64,000 nt of DNA from Staphylococcus saprophyticus subsp. saprophyticus ATCC 15305 = NCTC 7292 (GCF_000010125.1 NC_007350.1:62001-126000), one strand, 5' to 3'. Positions 47,992-58,501 are shown, numbered from the stretch's first letter. The notes: a model not told the origin generated them from the sequence alone. A program made the numbers and translations.

Positions 47992-48858
47992 GTGAAGAAA
48001 TTGTGGATTTGGGGAGCAAGTATCATAGCGATAGTTATTGTAGTAGGGATTGTGATGGCAGTCTTTGTAAGTCAAAAGCCATCAAAACAGGTAACACACT
48101 CAAAATTCGTGAATCATCCGATACCTACATTATTTTTACATGGGTATGGTGGCAGTGCCAATTCAGAGAAGTTCCTGGTGCAACAAGCTGAAAACAAAGC
48201 CGTCACTCACGATGTCATCACCGCAGTGGTATCTGAAAATGGTAACGTCACGTTTAAAGGTCAGTTAAACAAAAATGCCATCAATCCTATAGTGAAAGTT
48301 GAATTGGAAAATAATAAAGACGGTGACTACGATAAAAATGCAAAATGGTTTAAAAATGTTCTGGTAGCCCTACAAAAGGAATATCAATTCAAACAATTCA
48401 ATTTTGTAGGTCACTCTATGGGAAATTTATCATTTGCGACGTATATGCTGAATTATGGTAACGATGCCTCTCTACCACGTTTGAATAAACAAGTAAATAT
48501 TGCGGGGACATTTAATGGTGTCTTAAATATGAATGAACAAGTTAACGAAATCAGTGTGGATAAAGAAGGGAAACCAAGTCGTATGAATCCACCGTATCAG
48601 CAATTGCGTGAATTGAAAGCAATTTATCAAGGCAAACAGATTAAAGTGTTGAATATTTATGGTGATCTTGAAGACTGCACGCACTCTGACGGTCGTGTAT
48701 CGAACAGTTCTTCAAAGTCATTGAAATATTTATTGAGCAGTAGTCCGGAAAGTTATCAAGAATCAAAATATCATGGTAAGCAGGCACAACATAGCCAATT
48801 ACACGAGAATAGAGATGTCGCTAATGAAATTATTAAGTATTTATGGGGAACGTCATAA
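47992..48858 (+). CDS. Alpha/beta hydrolase, DUF915 family, membrane-anchored
   Basis: 288 aa from GTG 47992, eight bases after a cgagg site. An N-terminal hydrophobic segment (about 4-25, IWGASIIAIVIVVGIVMAVF) is a signal or anchor. The alpha/beta-hydrolase core has the oxyanion block TLFLHGYGGSANS (about 42-54), the nucleophile elbow FNFVGHSMGNLSF (about 133-145, Ser in GHSMG), an acidic NIYGDLEDC (about 215) and a terminal histidine in QHSQLHENRDV. It is a cell-surface esterase or lipase-like enzyme of unknown substrate, common in staphylococci. Confidence 0.85.
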   Translation: MKKLWIWGASIIAIVIVVGIVMAVFVSQKPSKQVTHSKFVNHPIPTLFLHGYGGSANSEKFLVQQAENKAVTHDVITAVVSENGNVTFKGQLNKNAINPIVKVELENNKDGDYDKNAKWFKNVLVALQKEYQFKQFNFVGHSMGNLSFATYMLNYGNDASLPRLNKQVNIAGTFNGVLNMNEQVNEISVDKEGKPSRMNPPYQQLRELKAIYQGKQIKVLNIYGDLEDCTHSDGRVSNSSSKSLKYLLSSSPESYQESKYHGKQAQHSQLHENRDVANEIIKYLWGTS

Positions 48859-49162
48859 AATTAAACATTTAAGGGTTAGAATTGAAAATTTATAAAGCGT
48901 GAATTGGTTTATTGTTATGGATAAATTATACAGTATAAAAGACATAGAAATGCATGGAAAGTGCGTTGCCTAGGTCTTTTATATTTTGTCGTATTATCAT
49001 TGTTAAGCTTCAAAGTAGAGATAGCGAGGTCGAAGTGTTTAACTTTTCATTATGTGGTGAAAGGTGTTCACGTAATGTATTTTTATGTTTAGGCTGTGTG
49101 ATGAGTTGGTTGCTATTAGCTTAGCAACATATTTAATATAAGTTGTTAAGGATCAGACAATT
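48859..49162. other. Spacer after the hydrolase gene
   Basis: No gene seen. Apart from the terminator at 48934-48983 nothing was recognised. Confidence 0.5.
48934..48988 (+). terminator. Terminator
   Basis: TATAAAAGACATAG pairs with CTAGGTCTTTTATA (one mismatch), followed by TTTTGT. Confidence 0.6.
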
Positions 49163-49717
49163 TTATTGTTCTGAGCCTATGTTCGGGTCAGTAATGATTT
49201 GCATTAACTTAGAAACTTCGGAAATTAATGTTTCTTGGTATGGTGAGTCTGCACTGAGGTATAAATCGATAAGGCGCACCATGCCGTTACTAATAAATGT
49301 AAGGTAGACATAGTCATCTAATTTTTGATTTAAGCCTTCTTCATAAGGAATTTTTTTCTCGAATTCTTTTTCCATAAAAGTACGCAAATTTTTCTTATAT
49401 TTATCAGAATATTGGATACTGAAGAGTTTGGTGAAAAACGCTTTGTTTTCTTCAAAAAACGCAAACCAAATTTTAACACCCTGCTGCATACCGAGTTCTT
49501 TTTGGCTTCACAAATTTCTTCGAGCGCTTTGAATTTTTTATCGACAATACGGTCTAATAAGTCATATTTATCAATATAATGTAGATAAAATGTTTTTCTC
49601 CCGATTTGCGCGTGTTCTGTAATATCTTTTACTGTAATTTTATCAAAATCTTTCTGTTCAAAAAGCTCATAAAAACTATCATTAATGGCCTTTCTTGTTT
49701 TTACAATACGTAAATCC
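49163..49717 (-). pseudogene. TetR-family regulator, split by loss of one base in an A-run
   Basis: The frame starting at ATG 49717 (MDLRIVKTRKAINDSFYELF) carries a TetR HTH (ITVKDITEHAQIGRKTFYLHY). At a run of five A on the coding strand (T at 49499-49503) it shifts. Six A would give EEICEAKKELGMQQGVKIW and join the C-terminal domain (FFEENKAFFTKLFS) that ends at 49163. Restored length is about 185 aa, normal for TetR. A ggtgtaatc region upstream holds a weak ribosome site. No obvious target gene is next to it. Confidence 0.75.
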
Positions 49718-49752
49718 ATCGTGATTACACCTTTCTTATAACCCACTTTCAA

Positions 49753-50361
49753 TAAAATGAGTATTATTTCTCATATTGTACTACTTATGAATTGTATAAT
49801 TGATTCTATTTGTTATGATTCAATTATACACACATGATACATAATTAGTTGCCAAAAATCTTTTTATTGGGAAATATTATTGTGATAATTTATGCATAAT
49901 ACATTTATTATTAAACAAATTTCTTGAACAATAATTACTCTAGCTAATAAATTAAATATTAGTAAAGAATAATTTGATTTAAAAAGGCGTCATAGGGATG
50001 TCTGATCACAAGGAGAAGAAAGTGCTTCAAGAATTAAACGATTTTATAAAACATTATATCAGTCGCTAGGAGATGCTCACTTCAATGTTATCATTATAGT
50101 GTTTTACACAAAATCATATTTTAAATAATTGCTTTTAATATATAAAGGACAAACAAGCTTATATACAAATGACGCACCTCAATTTAAAAGCGGTTAGTCT
50201 TTTTTATTGGATATATCTTTCGTAAAACACCAATTTAAGGTAGAAAACAACTAAAAAATAATTTAATATTAATCTAAGGAATAATATGACCTGGCTTATA
50301 TATTATAGAGATGCATACGGACACATATACCTTAAGTAATGAATCATTGTGGAGGTTTGTA
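49753..50361. other. AT-rich spacer with a 23-codon ORF of unknown status
   Basis: The one notable reading frame is at 49998-50069, MSDHKEKKVLQELNDFIKHYIS. It has no clear ribosome site and could be the head of a lost MarR- or TetR-like gene. Nothing else is recognised. Confidence 0.3.
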
Positions 50362-51207
50362 ATGTCAACAGAGATTAAGGGAATTACATTTTTTACAGAT
50401 AATTTAGTGGATACATCATCCCATGCTTGTAATACATTCAACGTCAATCCAACATACAAGGAACTCTTTTTTGATAATAATGTTTATACCATGTCGAGTG
50501 CGCAAGGAAAATTCAGGTTGTCAAATAACCACCCATTAAAAGTAGCAAATTATGCACAAATTGAACAATATGCAATATTTTTTGTAGGAAATGTGTTTCA
50601 TACTATGGGTGCTTTTAGTTCAACGAATAGTCAATTACCAGTTAATACAATCGTTGGTCGCTATAGCTCAATCGCTGCTCAAGTTAGAAGAATGGCTGGC
50701 AATCACCCGATGGAACGTTTTACAACGTCAATGTTAACTTACAGTAAAAATACTTGTGCATTTAATGACTATCTTGATGCGGCAGGCGTTGAATTCGATC
50801 ATCGCCCCTCAACAGTCGGTGGCATGGAACCGATAGTTATTGGGAATGATGTATGGATTGGACAAGATGTATTGTTTTCTTCAAAAGGTATCGCTGTCGG
50901 TGATGGTGCGATAGTAGCAGCTGGTTCAGTGGTTACCAAAAATGTGCCACCTTATGCAATTGTGGGTGGTAATCCCGCTAAAGTAATAAGATATCGATTT
51001 GAAGCACATATTATTGAAAGATTACTTAAATTAAAATGGTGGCAATATGGATTTGCAGATTTCAAAGGCGTGACTGCAGACGATTCGATTGAGGTATTTT
51101 TAGAAAAAGTAGAAAAACTTGTGTCTACAAATCAAATTCAGCCATTTCGTCCTACAACCATATCAGTAAAAGACTTTTTAGATATTGAAAAAAGTTCAGA
51201 GGAATAA
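50362..51207 (+). CDS. CatB/Vat-type hexapeptide O-acetyltransferase
   Basis: 281 aa from ATG 50362 behind ggagg (50351-50355); an in-frame ATG at 50311 lacks a site. The left-handed beta-helix portion contains IVGRYSSIAAQVRRMAGNHPMERFTTS, with the catalytic His, then VIGNDVWIGQDVLFSSKGIAVGDGAIVAAGSVVTKNVPPYAIVGGNPAKVIRYRF. This is the xenobiotic acyltransferase signature. Relatives acetylate chloramphenicol, streptogramins or sugars. A longer N-terminal part than in CatB argues against calling it a resistance enzyme. Confidence 0.8.
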   Translation: MSTEIKGITFFTDNLVDTSSHACNTFNVNPTYKELFFDNNVYTMSSAQGKFRLSNNHPLKVANYAQIEQYAIFFVGNVFHTMGAFSSTNSQLPVNTIVGRYSSIAAQVRRMAGNHPMERFTTSMLTYSKNTCAFNDYLDAAGVEFDHRPSTVGGMEPIVIGNDVWIGQDVLFSSKGIAVGDGAIVAAGSVVTKNVPPYAIVGGNPAKVIRYRFEAHIIERLLKLKWWQYGFADFKGVTADDSIEVFLEKVEKLVSTNQIQPFRPTTISVKDFLDIEKSSEE

Positions 51208-51244
51208 TTTCAAATATGGATGTATGAATTGTATAAAAGTGAAG

Positions 51245-51290
51245 ATGGTACACGGAGTCCTATTAATTGGTTTCGTGTACCATTTTTATT
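51245..51290 (+). terminator. Terminator of the acetyltransferase gene
   Basis: ATGGTACACG pairs with CGTGTACCAT, followed by TTTTATTT. Confidence 0.8.
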
Positions 51291-51384
51291 TGTTAATATG
51301 CGAGTTAACAAAGGGGAATCAAGGTCAATTATGAATGTTATAATTAGTTGCTAATTTTATACATATAATACTTTACTTAATAAA

Positions 51385-51428
51385 AAACGGGACAGCAGCT
51401 GAATTAAATCAGGTTTGCTGTCCCGTTT
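51385..51428 (-). terminator. Terminator for the minus-strand monooxygenase/mannosidase remnant
   Basis: A 13-bp stem built on ACGGGACAGCA and its complement; on the minus strand it ends in six T. Confidence 0.8.
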
Positions 51429-51510
51429 CGGGCTGGAAAGGATTAAGTTTAGAATGGATTGGTTATAGTGTGTGTATTGAAGTTTTAGCTGAATTTTAAT
51501 TATAATTCTA

Positions 51511-54029
51511 TTAGTTTTGTTCGTTACTACCTTCAAACAATGCAATCAGTCCATGGGGTGCATCTTGACCTAAGCACAAGTCTAATAATTCATGAGATTC
51601 TTCGGCCTCTGCGGCACTACGTTTAAATAGGGCTTGTTCATAGTTTTCAAGTGCAAGTTCAATATCATTTGGATATTCAACAATTAACTTGCCAAGCTCT
51701 GCTGCATCATACATTGCTAGGTTTGCGCCTTCTCCAGATGGTGCCATTAAATGCGCAGCATCACCGAGTAGCGTAACACCAGGTGTACGTTGCCAACTAG
51801 GTTTTACAAATAATTCAATACCATTTGCAATTATATTATCAGTATTATCATAAAGCTGATATTCAAAATAAAGTTCGTTCAAGGGTATATTTGCTAAATC
51901 ATTTAAATGAAGTCCAGATAATTGGAAATGGTGATTAGCAGTGACTGTTACAGGCACTTCTCCAGAGTTTAAAAGGTTATTATAATGTTTAAGTTGCCAT
52001 GTAAAAAGTCCTTCAAATGAATGCGTTAAATCGTTAACAACTGTCATGTTTACACTTTTATGGCTTATGTGAATGACTGGAAGGACAGATGCATAGAAAC
52101 GTTTAGTGAAATATTGTTACGCTTTCCATCGACCATAATAATCTACCCCAGACCATGAAATGGTTGGCCAACAATCATTCATTTGCCATAGTAGCACACC
52201 ACGACAATAATCATTTTCTGAACGGAAATGTTCAACTGAATAGCGCATCACGATACCGGCAAGTATTTGTGATAAATATACATAATCTGTAAAATCTTCA
52301 GTTAATTTAAACTCGGCTTGCATATAATTATCAATAATTTGATTGCCATCTTTACATTTTTGATGGATCAACATCACTGACGAATTGGGAGATTGATCAC
52401 TTGTTTTGGAAAATGAGTCAATCGCCTTCATACCAGGATAACTTTGAAAGCCCATTTCTGAAATGAAACGTGCATGAAGTTGTTTGATAGATTCGTAAGG
52501 TGCTTGGCCATCATAAGCTAAACAGTAATGAAAATCGCCATCCTTAGCGTAATCAAAAATGGACTTAGACGTATGGTTTGATTTCCTGTTTGGAGATGAA
52601 TGAGCGTAAGGTACTTGTGGTGCACTCCGTTTCGTAATATCAGGTATTGTTTCAAGAAATAGCGTCTTATAGCGTGTTTGCATTATATGTTTCATATTTT
52701 CATCTGTGATTTTCGATACCTCGAAGAAATCTCGTGTCTGTGCGGTACGAGGTCCATCACTTGTTAACATTGTATAGGTCATATCGATTTCATTGTTTCC
52801 AAATAGCAATATTAAACTTGGGTGATGTGCCATGCGTTCAATATTTTGAATCAGTTCCATAGTCACATTGACCATGAAATCCATATCTGTTGGGTAAGAC
52901 ATACTCGTAAACATACAATCTTGGATAACTAAAATACCGTATTGATCGCACAAATCAAAGAAAAGGTCTGACGGGTAGTAGGCGCCTCCCATACACGAAT
53001 ACAATTGATATTTGCACGCACACAATCTTTAATTTGGGCTGTTAAACTATAGCGACGTGATTGCGTTAAAATGGCATCTTCAATAATCATGTTCGTACCT
53101 TTAATAAACACAGGCGTGTCGTTAATTATAAATTCGAATTTAGAGGCGTCTCCATCATTGTCTCGATTTAATTTGACCGTTCTTAGGCCAATCGAATAGC
53201 TTGTGTGATCTATGGATTGGTTACCTGTATATAGTTCAACGTCCACAGTATATAACGGTTGCTCACCGTAACCTATTGGCCACCATAACTGTGGATTTTC
53301 AATTATGAAAGTGTGCTTGAATGTATGACTATTGTTAATCGTAATAGATTCGATAGCCTGATTGTTGGGATCGTACAATGTGCATGTTAAAGATGTGGCT
53401 TCGTCAATAGCTTTTTTTGAACGTACATTTAATTCAACTGTTTGTGTATGGTGTGTCTGAGTAAATAGAAAAGGTGGTATGTTCATGTAATCGCCGTATT
53501 CAATCGCAATCGATTTCCATATACCGAAATCAGGCAATTTAATGCCCCAGTCCCAGCCAAACATGCATTGAGCTTTTCTTAAGTAAGCTAAGCCATTTTC
53601 ACCTTGCAGTTTTATTTCTTTTAAATACTGTACTGGAGAGTAAAATTGGATTTCTATAATGTTTTCACCAAGTTCGACATAAGGCTTAATATCAAATTTA
53701 TAACGACGAAACATATTATCCGTTTCTAATACGTTGGTATGGTTGATGAAAATCGTTGCTAACGTATCGAGACCTTCACAATTTAATAGAATTTGCTCAC
53801 TCATTAATACCTCGGTTTCTAAAGTAAACGTCCTAGAAAAACTGTAATGATCATTAAATAAATATTGAATTGCGTCTTCGTTATTTCCATAATAGGGGTG
53901 ATTGATTAAATTATTTTCAAGTGCTCCGGTTACGATACTACCAGGTATTGTGACAGGCATATCGTGGAAACGTGTTGTGTTTGTGAGAATATTTAATGTC
54001 CAAGTACCATTTAAGTCAATTACATTCAC
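51511..54029 (-). pseudogene. Beta-mannosidase (GH2) pseudogene fused to the tail of an FAD monooxygenase
   Basis: Starts at GTG 54029 (NVIDLNGTWTL) nine bases after aaggag. The GH2 sugar-binding domain is FSRTFTLETEV..NCEGLDTLATIFIN, and the mannosidase block MFGWDWGIKLPDFGIW follows. Frame 1 breaks at 52988-52990 (three G on the coding strand; four restore CIRVWGGAYYPSDLFFD). The catalytic region LLFGNNEID and LLWQMNDCWPTISW is in the next frame. A TAA at 52117-52119 interrupts it (WKA-stop-QYFTKRF). The frame goes on through ELYFEYQLYDNTDNIIANG and then switches at about 51810 to SWQRTPGVTLLGDAAHLMAPSGEGANL, the FAD-binding C-terminal part of a TetX-like monooxygenase. A deletion fused the two genes. 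Confidence 0.75.
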
Positions 54030-54128
54030 TGTGTCCATCTCCTTAAATATCTTGATATATAAAAGTTTAGCACTTTTATAATTCATAATAAAAAATAAAG
54101 TGGCGTAAAATCTAAAAATGTATTGGTA

Positions 54129-54852
54129 TTAAATATCTTCCAAGACAGGTATTGCTTTTCTTTGTTTAGTAACGGCGTTCGTTTGAATGTCTATTTCAAA
54201 AACCATTTCTGAATGACCAGCTTCAACAAGAATTTCTCCGTTAGGGTTAACAACCATAGAATGGCCAGCATAACTATTCCCCTTGTGATGTTGATGATTT
54301 ACATTACCCACGCTATTGCATGCAATGACAAAACAATTATTTTCAATGGCACGTGCTTGTAATAAAATTTGCATCATTCTTAATAGAAGCTCTTGCTACT
54401 TCAGGATATCTCAGGTCGTAGCATATTATTTGTGATGCTTGAATGCCATTAATAGAAAAATTGTTAGGTTGGTTTAATCCTGGCGATAAGTAAAAAGGTT
54501 CATCTAGCATAGGTACCAAGTGAATTTTATCCGTAACATTTAATAATGTTTTATCTTTTGAAACTGCAAAAGCAGTATTATAGATGGCGTTAGTTCTCAT
54601 ATTAGCTACAGATCCTGCTACTATATGTGTTGTATACTGTTGTGCAAGTTGTTGTATAAATGGTAGAGATTGTTGTAAATCTATGTCCGCTTTATCTTTT
54701 AACTGATTTAAGGCATAACCATTATTCCACATTTCAGGTAGCACAATGATATCAGCATTTGTGTAATGCGTTTCTATTAATGAAGAGATCTTTGCTTTGT
54801 TTTGTTTGAAATTCGCTTCTGCAACTTCAAATTGATAAATTTGTAATTTCAT
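54129..54852 (-). pseudogene. Nitrilase-family (omega-amidase-like) hydrolase with internal deletion
   Basis: Carbon-nitrogen hydrolase. The catalytic triad is visible: Glu in VLPEMWNNGYAL (about 40), Lys in VTDKIHLVPML (about 106) and Cys in QIICYDLRYPEVARAS (about 142). After SIKNDA the frame ends abnormally. The remainder, from LLQARAIENNCFVIACNSVGN to the stop at 54129, is in another frame. Roughly 20 residues that normally lie between (the W-P-x-x-R-x-x-H-W segment) are missing, so the lesion is a deletion of about 55-60 bp rather than a single base. Intact relatives are about 260 aa and hydrolyse 2-oxo acid amides. Confidence 0.75.
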
Positions 54853-54857
54853 ATTGC

Positions 54858-55514
54858 TTACTCCTCGTACTTAAATTTATAAATTGAATAAATGTCATCT
54901 GAATAATATAGATCATCGCCATGTGAAGTTGTAATTAATTTGGGACAAAGATTATCTATGATTTGACCGCTTTTGATATTTTCAGTCATGTTATAAGTGA
55001 ATTTTTTGATAGGAATATGCAGATGTTGCGCATCTGAAATAAATAAATCTCCGCATATTAAAATTTTATCTTGATTATGAAAATAGATGACATGACCTGG
55101 TGCATGACCAGGAGTTAAGTAATAATTGAAGGGCAGATTTGTATTAGTTTCTAGAGGTTTAACAATGTATTGAACACCTGTATTTTCGGTATGCGTTTTA
55201 TTTGGATAAGGCAGCTCACCATTGATATAAGGGAGTTCATTTTTATATGTAAAGATAGGTATTTTCAAAGCTTCAGAAATACGTTTTGCGCCATTGATAT
55301 GATCTAGATGTCCATGCGTTAAAAAAATGCCTTTAGGATTACCGAGCGATTTAGCAATCGTGATTTGTAGCTCAGCATAATCATCCATACCTGTGTCTAT
55401 GATATAAACGTCGTTATCATTCACAATAAACCAAGTGTTTATTTGTATCGGGATACCAACTGTTGTCTGTATATTTAATTTATAAATATGGTCTGACATT
55501 TGAATGAGTTTCAT
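54858..55514 (-). CDS. MBL-fold metallo-hydrolase
   Basis: 218 aa metallo-beta-lactamase-fold hydrolase. The H-x-H-x-D-H metal motif THGHLDHINGAK is at about 64-75, with PGHAPGHVIYF (about 133-143) and LICGDLFISDAQ (about 150) giving the other ligands and a final TSHGDDLYY. Substrate unknown; glyoxalase II-like thioester or lactone hydrolysis is possible. The ATG at 55514 follows agaaagaagcg. It is divergent from the HxlR regulator, which may control it, and five bp upstream of the nitrilase pseudogene. Confidence 0.85.
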   Translation of the reverse strand: MKLIQMSDHIYKLNIQTTVGIPIQINTWFIVNDNDVYIIDTGMDDYAELQITIAKSLGNPKGIFLTHGHLDHINGAKRISEALKIPIFTYKNELPYINGELPYPNKTHTENTGVQYIVKPLETNTNLPFNYYLTPGHAPGHVIYFHNQDKILICGDLFISDAQHLHIPIKKFTYNMTENIKSGQIIDNLCPKLITTSHGDDLYYSDDIYSIYKFKYEE

Positions 55515-55619
55515 TATTATCGCTTCTTTCTATTATTTGTTATAACTAAAGGGTAGAGGATAAGCGACAATGTCACAAGAAGGCACAAATAAGTAACTCA
55601 CGTTAATGAGGAGGTTCAT

Positions 55620-55958
55620 ATGTTAAAAAATAGCATGGACTATGGTAGCTGTAATCTTGTAATTCAACGAGGATGTCCGATAGAAGAAACATTGATGTCA
55701 TTAGGTGGAAAATGGAAAGGTATTATTATCAATACGCTTTATGATGAAGCTTACTTTTATAATGCATTACATCGTGAAGTTTCAGGTATAAGTAGAAAGA
55801 TTTTGACAGAACAATTAAATGATTTGATTGCTTTGCAAATTGTAAAAAGAGAAGAAACGAATGATTATCCTAAAAAAGTTCGCTATTCCTTAACTCAACG
55901 AGGAAAATCCGTCTACCCATTGATAAATGAATTGGCGCAAGTGCTTAAAATGAATTAA
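55620..55958 (+). CDS. HxlR-family transcriptional regulator
   Basis: 112 aa winged-helix regulator. Features are CNLVIQRGCPIEETLMSLGGKWKGIIINTL, F-x-x-L-HREVSGISRKILTEQLNDLIALQIVKRE (recognition helix and wing), VRYSLTQRGKSVYPLI. A cysteine near residue 18 is in the position used by redox- or electrophile-sensing members. A strong gaggagg site precedes the ATG. It is divergently transcribed from the MBL-hydrolase gene over a 105-bp gap. Confidence 0.85.
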   Translation: MLKNSMDYGSCNLVIQRGCPIEETLMSLGGKWKGIIINTLYDEAYFYNALHREVSGISRKILTEQLNDLIALQIVKREETNDYPKKVRYSLTQRGKSVYPLINELAQVLKMN

Positions 55959-56013
55959 CTATGTCGTGTTATTGTGGAAGTTTAATAAAAAGGCAAGCTA
56001 TCTGAATTAAAAA

Positions 56014-56067
56014 TGCTCCTCTCAAAGTTTTCATTTTTTAATGTCTATTTTGAGAGGAGTATTTTTT
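56014..56067. terminator. Terminator between HxlR gene and lacR
   Basis: CTCCTCTCAAA (56016-56026) pairs with TTTGAGAGGAG (56049-56059), followed by TATTTTTT; A-rich on the left. Confidence 0.75.
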
Positions 56068-56072
56068 ATGTG

Positions 56073-56918
56073 TTAGTCTGTATTTGTTTGGTGTACTGAA
56101 AAACATGTACGATATTCAGAAGCACTTATTTCAAAATGTTTTGTGAAATTTTTAGAGAATAGCAGTGGGTCTTTATAACCTATTTTGCTAGATATTTCAT
56201 TTATCAATAAATTGGTATTAATTAAAAGTTGAGAAGCATGATACATCCTAATATAAGTTAAGTATTCCTTAGGCGAACAGTTTAAATTTCTTTTAAATAA
56301 TTTGAATAAATGACTTCTTGAGATATTGACTGATTTTGCAACATCAACAATTGTAATATCTTTTTGGTAATTAGAATTTATATATTCGACAGCATATTGA
56401 ATGTCTTCATTTACAATATCAACTTGAACAGAAAAGTGTTTTGGAAACTTGTCTTGCAAGGCATAAACCAGTTGATATATATGTTGCATAATCAGTATGT
56501 CATGAGAATTATTAGATTGAATCGTTTGAGATAGGTTACAAATTTTTTTAATAATAGATTGAATATCTTTAGTGTTTTTATTAATAAGAACGTGCGTATC
56601 GACGATACTAGAGCGAGATAAATATGTAAGAATTTGTTTGCCATTAATTCCCACCCAATAATAAGTCCAAGGGTTTGAGAAAGAAGGTTTATATTCAACT
56701 TCCATACCTCGTTCTAGTAAAAACATATCTCCCGCTTTCAGATGATGAGTTTCATTATTATATGTAAAAATACCTTCACCTTGTGTGACGATATGTAATA
56801 CGGCTTGTTGAAAAACGTTATAGCTATAGCCAACATTCGGCACACCAACTTCAATACCGCATTCTGCCAAGTTGGCATCTATCAATTTCTTTTGAAACTT
56901 TTTCCATAGTACTTGCAT
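56073..56918 (-). CDS. lacR: AraC-family regulator of the lactose genes
   Basis: 281 aa. The N-terminal cupin-like sensor domain includes QAVLHIVTQGEGIFTYNNETHHLKAGDMFLLERG (about 36-70). The C-terminal AraC DNA-binding domain (about 180-275) has ITIVDVAKSVNISRSHLFKLFKRNLNCSPKEYLTYIRM and LINEISSKIGYKDPLLFSKNFTKHFEISASEYR. S. xylosus has exactly this arrangement: an AraC-type LacR divergent from lacPH and activating it in response to lactose. The ATG at 56918 follows aagagggat. The 183-bp divergent spacer must hold its operators. Confidence 0.85.
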   Translation of the reverse strand: MQVLWKKFQKKLIDANLAECGIEVGVPNVGYSYNVFQQAVLHIVTQGEGIFTYNNETHHLKAGDMFLLERGMEVEYKPSFSNPWTYYWVGINGKQILTYLSRSSIVDTHVLINKNTKDIQSIIKKICNLSQTIQSNNSHDILIMQHIYQLVYALQDKFPKHFSVQVDIVNEDIQYAVEYINSNYQKDITIVDVAKSVNISRSHLFKLFKRNLNCSPKEYLTYIRMYHASQLLINTNLLINEISSKIGYKDPLLFSKNFTKHFEISASEYRTCFSVHQTNTD

Positions 56919-57062
56919 AATATCCCTCTTAATTAAAAAATGATTTTAATTTGTATTTATATAAATACATAGTAATATGAAATGAAACATTTTGCCATAT
57001 ATCATCACCATTATGCTATTTATCCCTCTATATCTGTATTGATAAAATAAAAACAACAAACA

Positions 57063-57076
57063 TGAAAGCGCTTTAC
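57063..57076 (+). promoter_or_regulatory. Catabolite-responsive element (cre) upstream of lacP
   Basis: TGAAAGCGCTTTAC fits the Gram-positive cre consensus TGWAARCGYTWNCW at nearly every position and is centrally palindromic (AAAGCGCTTT). It lies 25 bp before the lacP ATG, downstream of the likely promoter, so CcpA binding would block transcription when glucose is present. Confidence 0.8.
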
Positions 57077-57101
57077 TTAAAAAGGATTTAGAGGTGGAAA
57101 A

Positions 57102-58490
57102 ATGGACAGACATTTAACAGGAAAGCAGAAGTTTGCATTTGGATTTGGAGCAATTGGTAAAGATGCCATATTTAATATCGTCGGTGTCTTTTTAATGTTT
57201 TATATCACAGATATTGTAGGTTTATCACCCGCATTTGTTGGTGTTATGCTATTTGTTGCTCGTATATGGGATGCCATAAATGATCCAATTATGGGGATGA
57301 TAGTTGATAACACTAGAAATAATTTCGGGAAATTCAAAACCTGGTTGTCTATAGGAACGTTAGCGAATGCAATTGTCACCATATTACTATTTACTAACTT
57401 TGATTTACCACAGACAGCAATGTATGTTTACATATCAATTTTATATATTTCCTGGGGAATGACTTACACAATGATGGATATTCCTTATTGGTCTTGGTTG
57501 CCGAATTTAACACATAATCCTAGAGAACGTGAAGAAGTGTCAGTAATTCCAAGATTTTTTGCGAGTTTAGCAGCATTCACAGTAGGTACATTTGGACTGT
57601 ATTTTATTCATCAATTAGGAGACGTTTTTGGTAATGGCAGTGATTCAGTAGGGATATTCATATTTGCAATCATTTGTAGTGCAGTATTTATAATTACAAT
57701 TGGTGTTACTGTTTTTAAAGTGCCTGAAGATAAGGAATTAGAACAACAAATTGGTATTAAAGTTAATTTTAAAGATATTGGACGTATTTTATTTAAAAAT
57801 AAAGAGTTATTGGCAATTATGGGGGTATTACTAACTTTTAATTTATGTTTACAAACTTTAAATGGTTCTATTATTTACTATTTTAAATATGTGGTAAATG
57901 CAGAACATTTATTTTCAATTTTTAATTCGATGATTTTATGTGAAATGGTTGGTTTATTATTACTTCCTAGATTTATCAAATGGGTAGGTAGAACAAAAGC
58001 GTTTAATACGGCTGTTTCATTTATTATTTTAGGATTATTGATTATTTTAATAGCTGGATTTATCGCTCCGAAAAGTACACTTTTAATTATTTTAGGTGCG
58101 GGCATTTTGAGAATTGGTTCTGGCTTCATGATAGGTATTACAACAGTTTCATTAGCTGATGTTATTGATTATGGTGAAGTTAAATTTGGACAACGCAACG
58201 AGAGTATCATCACGTCAACAAACACTTTCTTAACTAAGGCTTCACAAGCTGTTGCAGCATTAATAGTTGGTGTCGGATTATCAATTCTGGGATACACGCC
58301 AAATGAGTCACAATCACTCGTTACAATTAATGGCTTAAGAATAATGATTATCATAGCACCACTGTTATTCGTTTGTTTAACTGCATTTTTATATCACAAA
58401 GCCTTTAATTTGAAAGGAGATTTTTTAACGGATATTGAAAAGACTTTGCAATTTAAACGTCAACGAGAACATAGAGAAAGAATTAAATAG
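57102..58490 (+). CDS. lacP: Lactose permease, GPH family
   Basis: 462 aa cation-coupled sugar symporter with 12 predicted helices. The GPH signature is visible in [29 protein letters not shown] (about 50-78) and in [32 protein letters not shown] (about 123-154). No C-terminal IIA-like domain is attached, unlike the streptococcal LacS. The ATG follows agaggtgg. Beta-galactosidase follows 11 bp downstream, so lactose is taken up unphosphorylated and split inside the cell. Confidence 0.92.
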   Translation: MDRHLTGKQKFAFGFGAIGKDAIFNIVGVFLMFYITDIVGLSPAFVGVMLFVARIWDAINDPIMGMIVDNTRNNFGKFKTWLSIGTLANAIVTILLFTNFDLPQTAMYVYISILYISWGMTYTMMDIPYWSWLPNLTHNPREREEVSVIPRFFASLAAFTVGTFGLYFIHQLGDVFGNGSDSVGIFIFAIICSAVFIITIGVTVFKVPEDKELEQQIGIKVNFKDIGRILFKNKELLAIMGVLLTFNLCLQTLNGSIIYYFKYVVNAEHLFSIFNSMILCEMVGLLLLPRFIKWVGRTKAFNTAVSFIILGLLIILIAGFIAPKSTLLIILGAGILRIGSGFMIGITTVSLADVIDYGEVKFGQRNESIITSTNTFLTKASQAVAALIVGVGLSILGYTPNESQSLVTINGLRIMIIIAPLLFVCLTAFLYHKAFNLKGDFLTDIEKTLQFKRQREHRERIK

Positions 58491-58501
58491 GGGGATGTCA
58501 T

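Larger units (their letters stand above)
51208..51510. other. Convergent spacer with two terminators
   Basis: No gene seen; the region holds one hairpin for each flanking gene (51245-51290 and 51385-51428). Confidence 0.6.

Noticed and set aside
50311..50361. Upstream ATG extending the hexapeptide acetyltransferase by 17 codons
   Set aside because: The strong GGAGG lies inside this extension and fits the ATG at 50362.
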